Positions 1-6,848 of a stretch of 14,473 nucleotides of DNA are shown here, one piece after another (the first letter of the stretch is position 1; every line of letters starts with the position of its first letter). A model generated the notes under the pieces. The model searched no databases, was not told where the DNA came from, and saw only the letters and a list, made by a program, of their open reading frames with translations. The position numbers and the translations under genes are program-made. This stretch comes from JAKSUT01 sp045616505 (GTDB lineage: Bacteria > Cyanobacteriota > Vampirovibrionia > Gastranaerophilales > Gastranaerophilaceae), in contig JAZLGV010000005.1 of the NCBI GenBank assembly GCA_045616505.1, positions 1-14,473 on the forward strand, written 5' to 3'.

Positions 1-25
1 CCTTTGTTAATTGAATTTGAGCCAT
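1..25 (-). CDS. 5' end of an unidentified leftward gene (truncated by window edge)
   Basis: Reading leftward, an ATG at 25-23 begins the peptide MAQIQLTK and runs off the window. It is preceded by the full Shine-Dalgarno sequence AAGGAGGT (36-29) with a short spacer. This is one of the strongest ribosome sites in the window and suggests a well-expressed gene. Eight codons are too few to identify the product. It is divergent from the binding-protein gene at 175. Confidence 0.6.
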
Positions 26-66
26 TTGACCTCCTTAATGTATATTCAACTGTTTTTATTGCTTTT

Positions 67-81
67 GAAACTTTTAGTTTC
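67..81. promoter_or_regulatory. Perfect dyad in the divergent intergenic region
   Basis: GAAACT-TTT-AGTTTC is a perfect 6-bp inverted repeat with a 3-nt centre, lying between the divergent genes that start at 25 (leftward) and 175 (rightward). Its position between two promoters fits an operator. It could also be a weak hairpin. No convincing sigma-70 boxes could be assigned in 37-174 on the + strand. On the - strand a TATAAT lies at 99-94 without a good -35. Confidence 0.3.
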
Positions 82-174
82 TTTACAAAAACAATTATAT
101 TACAAACAAAATAAATAATAAATTTTACTATTTTTTTATTAATATGCTACGATATTTTGTAATTGGAGTTTTTT

Positions 175-948
175 ATGAAAAAAATTTTAATAGCTTTAAT
201 TTTTCTATTCTTAAGTTTCGCAAATTCTGCAAATGCAGATGAAGTCACTTATGTATCTCTAATTCCACAAATAACAGGAATAATTTATGCTTTAGGTGGC
301 GAAGATAATCTTATCGGAATTTCAACAGGTTGCAGAGTTCCATCTACTGCCGCCGCTGAAAAACCAAAACTTGGGAACGCATTTTATATAGATACAGAAA
401 GAGTTTCCATATTAAAGCCAACTTATATTTTCACCGTTCCAAAATCTAAAAAACATTTTTCAAACACTTATGCTGGCGCAAAAATGATTTATCTTTCATT
501 TGATTCAATACAAGATGTTTATGACAGCACATTGACGCTGGGAACACTTATTGGCAAAGAAACTAAGGCAAAAGAACTTGTTGCAGATTTAAAAGTAAAG
601 GTGGACTCTTTCAAAACCTCTGAGCCTAAAAAGATTTTATATCTTGTTCAAACAGATCCTTACATAACAATTGGAAAAACAAGTTATGTAACAGAAATAA
701 TCGAAAAATCAGGGAATAGTTCTTTAACCTCAAATATTTTGCAAGAACATCCAGTTTTGAAAAAAGAAGATTTACCAAAATACGACCCTGATATAGTAAT
801 TTTAAGTTGGCCTACTGATTTTAGGTTGTTAAAAGTCGTTTATCCGAATGCAAAAATAATTGTTTTAACTCCACAAAAAAGAAATTTAATTGTCTATCCT
901 GATTTGAGAATTTGGCAAATAATCAAATATTTTTCAATGCTTAAATAA
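175..948 (+). CDS. Periplasmic substrate-binding protein, BtuF/FecB (helical-backbone) type
   Basis: Predicted ABC-transporter substrate-binding protein of 257 aa, the usual size for the cobalamin/siderophore/haem binding group. Residues 1-21 form a signal peptide: basic MKK, a hydrophobic core and an ANA|DE cleavage site. The mature protein opens with a VSLIPQITGIIYALGG stretch, matching the family's first strand and helix, followed by GISTGCRVP and KPKLGNAFYIDTE, typical of the first lobe. A central helix (about residues 120-145) would join the two lobes. The start is ATG 175 and not the in-frame TTG at 163, because that TTG belongs to the ribosome site (GGAG 165-168, 6 nt before ATG). No permease or ATPase gene lies beside it, so the ligand is unknown; vitamin B12, haem or an iron chelate are all possible. 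It ends tail to tail with the TPR gene, overlapping it by 8 nt. Confidence 0.8.
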   Translation: MKKILIALIFLFLSFANSANADEVTYVSLIPQITGIIYALGGEDNLIGISTGCRVPSTAAAEKPKLGNAFYIDTERVSILKPTYIFTVPKSKKHFSNTYAGAKMIYLSFDSIQDVYDSTLTLGTLIGKETKAKELVADLKVKVDSFKTSEPKKILYLVQTDPYITIGKTSYVTEIIEKSGNSSLTSNILQEHPVLKKEDLPKYDPDIVILSWPTDFRLLKVVYPNAKIIVLTPQKRNLIVYPDLRIWQIIKYFSMLK

Positions 949-1546
949 TTTTATTTGCTTTATTAAATTCTTTCATCTTAAAACTTGCACCTTTGACTTT
1001 GTCAAAATATGCTTTTGCCTTTGTGTTAAGTGGATTTTCTTTTAAAACTATTTCAAAACAATTTGCGGCAGTTCCAAAATTACCATTAAGTTTATGCGCT
1101 ATACCCATTTTGAAAAATAATTTTTCACGATTAAAATTTAATGCTTTTGCTTTTTTAAAATATTCAATGGCAAGAGCATAATCACCCGTTTTAATTCTGT
1201 AACAACCCATATAATATTGTATAGCAGGATAGTTTGAATTTATTTTTAATGATTTGTTTAAGTAAGTTAGAGCCGTTTTATAATCTTTTTTTTGAGTGTA
1301 TAAATCACCGAGTTTTGCTAATACCTTATAGTTTTCGCTATCTAATTCGATATATTTTTTATAATATTTTATAGCATTTGCAATATCAGCTTTTTTGTCA
1401 TAAGAATTCCCAAGATTTAGATAAATAACAGGTTCTTCTTTTTCTAATTTTAACGCAGCCAAAAAATTGACTATCGCTGAATCGTAGTCTTTTTGTTTAT
1501 AAAATTTCACACCAATTTGTAGTATGTCTTGTATTTCTTTTTCCAT
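941..1546 (-). CDS. Tetratricopeptide-repeat protein
   Basis: A 201-aa protein made almost wholly of TPR units in regular 34-residue register, at about 5-37, 39-71, 73-105, 107-139 and 141-173. Each shows the expected pattern of small, aromatic and Pro positions (for example LGNSYDKKADIANAIKYYKK, then LGDLYTQKKDYKTALTYLNK). There is no signal peptide or membrane segment, so it is probably a cytoplasmic protein-protein scaffold. The specific partner is unknown. The ATG at 1546 has AGGA about 6 nt upstream, inside the end of the CDF gene, and only 1 nt separates it from that gene's stop. It is therefore the last cistron of the leftward flagellar/CDF run. TPR proteins are too general for a function call. 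Confidence 0.85.
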   Translation of the reverse strand: MEKEIQDILQIGVKFYKQKDYDSAIVNFLAALKLEKEEPVIYLNLGNSYDKKADIANAIKYYKKYIELDSENYKVLAKLGDLYTQKKDYKTALTYLNKSLKINSNYPAIQYYMGCYRIKTGDYALAIEYFKKAKALNFNREKLFFKMGIAHKLNGNFGTAANCFEIVLKENPLNTKAKAYFDKVKGASFKMKEFNKANKII

Positions 1547-1547
1547 T

Positions 1548-2432
1548 TTAATCCTGAGGTTCTAAGTGAATTGAAATTTCTGTATTGTGAAGTTTCTCTT
1601 CTATTGCTTGTTCAATTTTATCGCAAAGTTTGTGTGCTGTTTTTATTTGCATTCTTCCATTTACAATCAAAATTATTTCCATGTTTTTCTTAAAACCTGA
1701 ACGTCTTGTTTTTAATTGTTTAAGAGCAATAATACCTTCGTTTGAAAATTGTGCAAGTAGCTGTTTTATTTCATCAATTTCTGTTTTATCAAGTGAAGCA
1801 TCAAGCAAATTTGTTTGCGCTTTTTTATAAATCTTTAAACCTGTTATAAAAATTATAATTGCCACTATTATTGCGACAATTGGGTCGAAAATAGGGTTGT
1901 TTGTGATTTTTATAATTGTAAGTCCAACAAAAACCCCGAGTGCTGAATATATATCTGTTCTTAAATGTATTCCGTCTGCGTGAAGTGCATTTGAATTTGT
2001 TTTTTTTGCGACATAAAGAATGTATGAGCTTACAAAAAAGTAAATTATTATTGATAAGCCCATTATATAAAGTCCTAAACCTGCGTTTATTATTGTTTTT
2101 GGCGGAAATATTATGTTTTTTATTGCTGTATAAATTATATAAAATGCTGCCCCCATAATAAGTAAACTTTCAATTAAACTTGAAATATCTTCGTATTTGT
2201 CATGACCAAATTGATGGTCATCATCAGCGGGTTTTGATGATTCTTTTACCGACAAATAGGTTATGATAGAGGCAAAAAGATCTGACGCTGAATGAATAGC
2301 TTCAGAAATAATACTAATACTGCCTGAGATTAACCCTACAATTAACTTTATTATTATTAAAAATATATTTGAAAAAACAGATGTGTATGCTGCAATTTTT
2401 TTCTCTGTTTCGATGTTAATATTAATGTTCAT
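1548..2432 (-). CDS. Cation diffusion facilitator (CDF) family metal exporter, probably zinc
   Basis: A 294-aa inner-membrane antiporter expected to move Zn(II) or a similar ion out of the cytoplasm in exchange for protons. Family hallmarks are present: hydrophobic helices in residues about 14-205, H47-xxx-D51 in the second helix (SEAIHSASDLFAS), the loop DDHQFGHDKYEDISSLIES, and H156-xxx-D160 in the fifth helix (LHADGIHLRTDIYSALG). The cytoplasmic C-terminal domain covers about 210-294 and ends in HLEP. The His-Asp/His-Asp set is the form usually linked to zinc selectivity, whereas bacterial YiiP has Asp at the first position; zinc is therefore favoured, by inference. It starts 2 nt after the FliT-like gene stop and 1 nt before the TPR gene, so it is cotranscribed with flagellar genes. 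No metal-responsive regulator is visible nearby. Confidence 0.9.
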   Translation of the reverse strand: MNININIETEKKIAAYTSVFSNIFLIIIKLIVGLISGSISIISEAIHSASDLFASIITYLSVKESSKPADDDHQFGHDKYEDISSLIESLLIMGAAFYIIYTAIKNIIFPPKTIINAGLGLYIMGLSIIIYFFVSSYILYVAKKTNSNALHADGIHLRTDIYSALGVFVGLTIIKITNNPIFDPIVAIIVAIIIFITGLKIYKKAQTNLLDASLDKTEIDEIKQLLAQFSNEGIIALKQLKTRRSGFKKNMEIILIVNGRMQIKTAHKLCDKIEQAIEEKLHNTEISIHLEPQD

Positions 2433-2434
2433 TT

Positions 2435-2806
2435 TTATTCTTCTATATCAACATGTATTCCGTTAGATGCTTCTTTTTCTTGATATTCATAAGCATTTGC
2501 AATTTTTGATTGAGCTTTTGTTTTCTTTATTTCTTTTAAAATATTACTTTTTGTTTGTTGCAAATCTTCGATTGTTTTTTTATATTTTTCTTGAATTTTT
2601 GAATTTATATCATCAATTATTTTTCTTTCTTCGTCTGTCATATTTGCAGTTTTATATGCAGCATATAATTGTTCTATTAAAAGTTCTCTTTGTCCTGCTT
2701 TTGTGCTGGCAAGTTCAAAATTTTCTTCTTTTATTGCAACGTCAATTTCTTTTGAAAGATTTAAAAATTGTTTATATAGAAGTTTCACTTGTGCAAAATC
2801 GGTCAT
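2435..2806 (-). CDS. FliT-like flagellar export chaperone candidate (helical, 123 aa)
   Basis: A small, charged, almost entirely helical protein of 123 aa with no signal peptide and long heptad-like stretches (about residues 5-50 and 60-105). Size, helical character and position directly after fliS match FliT-type chaperones, which bind the filament cap protein FliD and export components. Sequence alone does not prove membership, because FliT proteins are poorly conserved. The ATG at 2806 follows GAGGAAG about 10 nt upstream, and the gene begins 5 nt after fliS ends. It could instead be an unrelated coiled-coil protein. The assignment rests mainly on context. Confidence 0.55.
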   Translation of the reverse strand: MTDFAQVKLLYKQFLNLSKEIDVAIKEENFELASTKAGQRELLIEQLYAAYKTANMTDEERKIIDDINSKIQEKYKKTIEDLQQTKSNILKEIKKTKAQSKIANAYEYQEKEASNGIHVDIEE

Positions 2807-2811
2807 AAAAA

Positions 2812-3312
2812 TTATGCTTCCTCATCTATATCTTCTTCATCGTATTCTTCGGGTTCGTCATTATAAACAATTTCTTGCGTATTATGTTGTCTTTCAATAT
2901 TTATACTTTGACTACCTGTAGCAGCTTGTTCAGTCTTGACTTTTTCGATAGCTTGATTCCAAGTATTTCTTAAATTAGTAAGGTGTTTTAAAACTTCATC
3001 AATACCTGTTGTATTTTTGCTAACATCAGATGTTATTATAAGTCGTCTTAAATATTTGTATAAATTATATAAAACAGAGGCAAATTGTCCACCTTGTTCC
3101 ATATCAAGTGTATCCATAAATTCTGCAATTATGTTTTTACAACATTGCATATTGTGGTGGAATGCGGCATCATCATTTGCTTCTAAATTTATTTTAGCTT
3201 TGTTTAAAAAGTTTATTGCTCCATCATAAAGTAAAATTAAAATTTGCTCTGGTGTTGCTGTTTCTACTTGATTTTTCTTATATTGTTTTAAATAAGGATT
3301 TATTGGACTCAT
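2812..3312 (-). CDS. fliS: Flagellin export chaperone FliS
   Basis: FliS binds the C-terminal part of newly made flagellin in the cytoplasm, prevents early polymerisation and hands it to the flagellar export gate. The N-terminus is diagnostic: NPYLKQYKKNQVETATPEQ followed by ILILLYDGAINFLNKAK (residues about 5-38) is the classic FliS first-helix region. The four-helix core ends near residue 125 with LRNTWNQAIEK. At 166 aa it is about 30-40 residues longer than usual. The extra C-terminal tail is polar and ends in a very acidic stretch (DEPEEYDEEDIDEEA). The ATG at 3312 has AAAAGG about 8 nt upstream, overlapping the end of the FlaG-like gene. It implies that the organism is flagellated or recently was. 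Confidence 0.92.
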   Translation of the reverse strand: MSPINPYLKQYKKNQVETATPEQILILLYDGAINFLNKAKINLEANDDAAFHHNMQCCKNIIAEFMDTLDMEQGGQFASVLYNLYKYLRRLIITSDVSKNTTGIDEVLKHLTNLRNTWNQAIEKVKTEQAATGSQSINIERQHNTQEIVYNDEPEEYDEEDIDEEA

Positions 3313-3314
3313 TT

Positions 3315-3746
3315 TTATACCTTTTTATTGATAAATGCACCTGCGGCATGGTTTAATTTTGACATTACCCTAGCTAAATTGTCTGCATCTATCGTATCTA
3401 GCACTCTATTCTCAATTTCATTATACAGTTCAATTGTATTGTTTTCTGTATTCACTCTCATAGTATAGCCTTTTAGGGATTCTTTTTCAAGACTTAATAT
3501 TTTTTCTTGTTTTTCAAGTTCCTCTTGGTTAGGGCTATCTTCTTCGTTTTCTTGTGCGTTTTGTCCGCCACTATGAGCATCTTTATCTTTTTCTTTGATT
3601 CCGTCTTTTTCGGCACTTTTATTGATAGTTTTTACTTCTATCTTACCTTCTTTCATCGCTTCAAATTCGGTTTGCCCAATAGCCTGCGCTGACGCAAGTT
3701 CGGGGTTTAAACCTATGCTGCCCATTGAAAATCCATCAAGACCCAT
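3315..3746 (-). CDS. FlaG-like flagellar protein
   Basis: A 143-aa soluble protein in two parts. Residues 1-80 are a low-complexity, charged, Gln/Glu/Lys-rich region likely to be disordered. Residues about 92-143 form a compact domain (YTMRVNTENNTIELYNEIE, then DADNLARVMSKLNHAAGAF). The C-terminal layout resembles FlaG: a strand, a second strand where FlaG has TGEVIRQIP, then one helix ending in a Gly-containing turn. The RQIP motif itself is not conserved. FlaG genes commonly sit beside fliD/fliS and influence filament length, so the position immediately before fliS supports the call. The ATG at 3746 has GGAG about 6 nt upstream. This is the first gene of the leftward run. Similarity is weak, so the family assignment is moderate. 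Confidence 0.55.
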   Translation of the reverse strand: MGLDGFSMGSIGLNPELASAQAIGQTEFEAMKEGKIEVKTINKSAEKDGIKEKDKDAHSGGQNAQENEEDSPNQEELEKQEKILSLEKESLKGYTMRVNTENNTIELYNEIENRVLDTIDADNLARVMSKLNHAAGAFINKKV

Positions 3747-3772
3747 TTTCGCTCCGTGAATATTTTATTAAT

Positions 3773-3801
3773 TTGACTATAATTAAAGTATATTATATAA
3801 T
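3773..3801 (+). promoter_or_regulatory. Sigma-70-type promoter for the gene at 3836
   Basis: TTGACT (3773-3778) and a perfect TATAAT (3796-3801) are separated by exactly 17 nt, predicting transcription from about 3808. A ribosome site AGAAAGGA (3819-3825) and a TTG start codon (3836) follow in order. The promoter lies downstream of the ATG at 3725, so that ATG cannot be used on this transcript. Confidence 0.8.
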
Positions 3802-3835
3802 TAAAAAAAATGGAATAGAGAAAGGACTTTTTTTC

Positions 3836-4597
3836 TTGGCTGCAAACCTGTTACAACAGTTTATAGATAAGTTGCTTGTTTTCCCTCTGTGGGTAAAGCA
3901 AATTATTTATTTGCATTTATATGAAGATTTAAAACAAAATTTGAGTGAAGATTTTTTGCAAAAAGATTTGAAAGAATTGATGTACTTATACGTGCCTGTG
4001 CTTACGTTTATGGGCAAAGGGGAATTAACAGAACGTGCAGCCGGTTTTGATTCAAATATATACACTTTTATGGAAAGTGTTGAACAAGGCTATAATATTA
4101 TTGAGATAGCAATGAATAATTTTTGGACTTTGGAAGAAGTTACAAAATATTTTATACTTTGTGAAGAACAAAATTATATTAAAACACCTGATTCTATTCA
4201 AATAGCTACAATGATAGGCTTTATGTCTGGTAAATTTAGAACAGGTGAATATTTTAAACGTATCGGAAGAATAAATGTTGATCAATTGCAAGATGTAATA
4301 ATGAAACAAAAAGAAGCCGCAGATGCAGGTGCTCCTGTTATGATGGCTGAATTAATGATTTCTTTAGGCTATTTAACAGAAAGAGAAACAAAATCTTTGT
4401 TAGTTATAAAAGAAGAAGCAATGAAAAGATTTATTCTTGATCCATCTGTTATCCCAGAAGGTAAAGAAGCAGTTAAACCTGCATACAGCGAAGAAGATTA
4501 TAAACGTGTAATCGTAAAATTAAAAGAACAAAATAACCATCTTTTAGAACAACAGAAAAAAATCGTCGCTTTTTTGAAAAAACAACAAACAAAATAG
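3836..4597 (+). CDS. Unknown protein with MshEN-like segment (TTG start)
   Basis: A 253-aa soluble protein of unknown function. Residues about 70-115 (MESVEQGYNIIEIAMNNFWTL and following) look like a small winged-helix-type unit. Residues about 137-192 read GEYFKRIGRINVDQLQDVIMKQ and, after a linker, AELMISLGYLTERETKSLL. That is the two-helix G-xx-L-xx-G-x-I-xxx-QL pattern of MshEN/GspE-N domains, some of which bind cyclic di-GMP. The tail, about 217-253, is a Lys/Gln-rich coiled coil. I chose TTG at 3836 over the longer frame from ATG 3725 because the promoter (3773-3801) and the ribosome site AGAAAGGA (3819-3825) both lie between them, and the longer form would overlap the flaG-like start. 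It is divergent from the flagellar run and convergent with the PdxA-family gene, 3 nt apart. A signalling or motility role is only a guess. Confidence 0.75.
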   Translation: MAANLLQQFIDKLLVFPLWVKQIIYLHLYEDLKQNLSEDFLQKDLKELMYLYVPVLTFMGKGELTERAAGFDSNIYTFMESVEQGYNIIEIAMNNFWTLEEVTKYFILCEEQNYIKTPDSIQIATMIGFMSGKFRTGEYFKRIGRINVDQLQDVIMKQKEAADAGAPVMMAELMISLGYLTERETKSLLVIKEEAMKRFILDPSVIPEGKEAVKPAYSEEDYKRVIVKLKEQNNHLLEQQKKIVAFLKKQQTK

Positions 4598-4600
4598 TTT

Positions 4601-5548
4601 TTAATGGTTTAGTGCTTCTTGTATAGCTACAATCATACTTGATTCGTCAGCTATGTTTTTGCCTGCAATATCAAATGCTGTTCCATGACATGGAGAAGTT
4701 CTTATAATATCTAAGCCAACTGTTGTGTTTACAGTTTTATCTTTCGCAATTGTTTTTATTGGAATTAATCCTTGGTCGTGATAGCAAGCTAAATAACAAT
4801 CATAAGGTAAAGGTTTGTTATTTATATATGCATTAGCCCCTTCTATAAATAAAGTATCAGCAGGAAGTGGAAGAGTAACATTTATATTTTGTTTTTGTAA
4901 TTTTTGAGCAACAGGAATTAATATTTCTTGTTCTTCTTTTCCTAAAATTCCATCTTCGCCTGCATGTGGGTTAAAACCGCATAATGCAAGTCTTGGGTTT
5001 TCTACATTATAATCACGTTTTAAAATATTATTTATATCAATGATTTTTTGCTCAATAATGTCTTTATCTAAAACTATTTCTTTTAGAGGGACATGCCTTG
5101 TTAAAAGCAAAACTCTAAAATTATTAGCTGTAAATAACATTTCTGCATGTTGATTATCGTGTGCTAAAAAGTGTTGTAAAACTTCTGTTTGACCATTGAA
5201 TTTATGCCCTGCTAAATGTAATGCTTCTTTTGATACCGGAGCAGTTGCAATAGCAGAAATTTTACCGATTTTTGCAAAATCAGCTGCCATTCTAAGTGAT
5301 TGAAAACTAAATTCACCACCTGCTTTGGTATTTTTGCCAGAACCAACTTCTTTTGCATCAAGTGGAATTTCAACTACGTCATAGTCAAGGTCTTTTCCGC
5401 CATAATAATCTAGAACATCATAATTTGAAATAAGCAAAACTTGCTCTTTTGGAAGTTGAAGTTTCTTTAGGGCTTTTATTGTAACTTCAGCTCCTATACC
5501 ATAAGGGTCACCAGTTGTTATTGCGATTTTTTTAAATTTTTGTTTCAT
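4601..5548 (-). CDS. PdxA-family 4-phosphohydroxy-acid dehydrogenase (PdxA or PdxA2)
   Basis: A 315-aa NAD-dependent oxidative decarboxylase of the PdxA family. Visible motifs are TTGDPYGIGAE (11-21), ATAPVSKEALHLAGH (101-115), CGFNPHAGEDG (190-200) and CYHDQGLIP (255-263), then the RTSPCHGTAFDIAG end. The three metal-binding histidines are H152, H195 and H257. Classical PdxA acts on 4-phosphohydroxy-L-threonine in vitamin B6 synthesis. PdxA2 enzymes act on 4-phospho-D-threonate or erythronate and lie next to a DUF1537 kinase, as here, so PdxA2 is at least equally likely. The usual GHTE substrate motif reads GQTE, a His-to-Gln change at residue 120. ATG 5548 is preferred to the upstream in-frame TTG 5557. 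The ribosome site is weak, and the start overlaps the kinase end by 17 nt, which suggests translational coupling. Confidence 0.88.
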   Translation of the reverse strand: MKQKFKKIAITTGDPYGIGAEVTIKALKKLQLPKEQVLLISNYDVLDYYGGKDLDYDVVEIPLDAKEVGSGKNTKAGGEFSFQSLRMAADFAKIGKISAIATAPVSKEALHLAGHKFNGQTEVLQHFLAHDNQHAEMLFTANNFRVLLLTRHVPLKEIVLDKDIIEQKIIDINNILKRDYNVENPRLALCGFNPHAGEDGILGKEEQEILIPVAQKLQKQNINVTLPLPADTLFIEGANAYINNKPLPYDCYLACYHDQGLIPIKTIAKDKTVNTTVGLDIIRTSPCHGTAFDIAGKNIADESSMIVAIQEALNH

Positions 5549-6845
5549 TTTTTTCAAAATATTTTAGTATATCTATTAATGTATTAGGACCACCAAGGTT
5601 TCCTGATTTTGTTACTATCCATTGAGCCTTGTGGTCAATAGATAACGCAATTGCAGGTGCAACTTCATCAACCAAATAAAGTTGTAAAGAATCAATAGCG
5701 GCACAACATTTATAAGAAGTTTCACCGCCAAGAGTTATTAAAATTACTTCTCGTTGGAAAATAATTAATTTAGTTAACTCTGCTAAGAAATCTGTGATTT
5801 TTGTTGCAAGTTTTGATCTTGTTAATTCTGCATTTAAACTTTCTTCTGAAAAACCATCGTAATCTTGAATTAGATAAGAAGTGTTTACAACAACGGTGTT
5901 ATTTTTGTTTAAGTTGTTCAAAATTCTATCTGTTAAATCTTTTGTAATTCCTTCAAGAATAGTTTTTAAGTCCAAGTTTAGGATATAAACATTGTTTAAT
6001 TCATCATCGTCAGCAAGTTTCTTTATTTGATTTGCTGTTATTTGAGTTGCACTTCCTGACACTACAAATTTAGGTAAATTTGGTATTGTTTTTTTAATGT
6101 GTTGATTTTTCATTTCAGGCAACCAAGTGTTTCCAAGAGCTTGTGCGCAAGCAGCTGAACCTGTTGGAAGAATTTTGAAGTTAGTTTTGTTTATTGCTAA
6201 AACTACCTGTTCAATATCTGTTGTTGAAACGGCATCAGCAACAATAAGTTTTTTACCCTGTTCAATAAGTTCTTTTATTTTTAAAAGAATTGGACCTGCA
6301 CCTTTCATTATTGTAGTAAGTTCAAGTTGTCCAACAATGTTCTGTTTATCTTTTGGAAGTTGATTTTTTAATAATGTTGGAATATGTGATTCATATATTG
6401 GAGAATGAACATCTCTAGCCATTTCTGTTCGCTCAATAGGAATACCTTTTAATAAATGGTATCCACCAACAGTTGTTCTACCTTCAGAAGGAAATGCTGG
6501 CATGATTATTGCAGCATCCATTTCCAAAGTTTCAACAACGGCAAGTGTTTCCATTGCGATATTGCCACGAATGGTTGAATCTATTTTTTTATATACATAA
6601 TCAAGATTTAATTGATTAACAAAATCTTTTGTAGCACTTTTAACTTTTTCATAGGCTTCTTCTGCAGGAATATTTCTTGTTTCTGTAGATAAAGCCCAAG
6701 TTTGAGTGTTTTTTATATTTTGCAAACAAGGCTCACTTTTAAGTAAAATTTGAGTGTTAGAGCCTCTTAAATGAAATTGTAATGCGGTGTCATTAGCACC
6801 AGTTAAATCGTCTGCAATAATTCCGATAAGGCTTGATAAAATCAT
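5532..6845 (-). CDS. Four-carbon acid sugar kinase (DUF1537 family)
   Basis: A 437-aa cytoplasmic kinase that would phosphorylate the 4-hydroxyl of a C4 sugar acid (D-threonate, D- or L-erythronate) using ATP. The N-terminal substrate domain shows IADDLTGANDTA (10-21), KKIDSTIRGN (86-95) and MPAFPSEGRTTVGGYH (115-130). The C-terminal nucleotide domain shows TLGGETSYK (371-379) and KSGNLGGP (413-420). All are standard for the family, and the length is typical. Its product is the substrate type used by PdxA2, encoded by the overlapping downstream gene, so together they would convert a C4 acid to a triose phosphate and CO2. No aldolase, isomerase or transporter of such a pathway is adjacent. The ATG at 6845 lies 3 nt past the ssb stop; AAGGA is 13 nt upstream, so coupling to ssb is likely. 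Confidence 0.9.
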   Translation of the reverse strand: MILSSLIGIIADDLTGANDTALQFHLRGSNTQILLKSEPCLQNIKNTQTWALSTETRNIPAEEAYEKVKSATKDFVNQLNLDYVYKKIDSTIRGNIAMETLAVVETLEMDAAIIMPAFPSEGRTTVGGYHLLKGIPIERTEMARDVHSPIYESHIPTLLKNQLPKDKQNIVGQLELTTIMKGAGPILLKIKELIEQGKKLIVADAVSTTDIEQVVLAINKTNFKILPTGSAACAQALGNTWLPEMKNQHIKKTIPNLPKFVVSGSATQITANQIKKLADDDELNNVYILNLDLKTILEGITKDLTDRILNNLNKNNTVVVNTSYLIQDYDGFSEESLNAELTRSKLATKITDFLAELTKLIIFQREVILITLGGETSYKCCAAIDSLQLYLVDEVAPAIALSIDHKAQWIVTKSGNLGGPNTLIDILKYFEKNETKI

Positions 6846-6848
6846 TTG

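Noticed and set aside
163..174. Upstream TTG start for the binding-protein gene
   Set aside because: The TTG is part of the TTGGAG ribosome site for ATG 175, and the signal peptide begins naturally at that ATG.
2467..2921. Rightward Leu/Phe-rich frames opposite the fliS and fliT-like genes
   Set aside because: They are antisense to well-supported genes, lack ribosome sites, and their composition is what AT-rich helical genes give on the other strand.
3725..3835. Extended N-terminus of the MshEN-like protein from ATG 3725
   Set aside because: It would contain the gene's own promoter and ribosome site and would overlap the first codons of the flaG-like gene.
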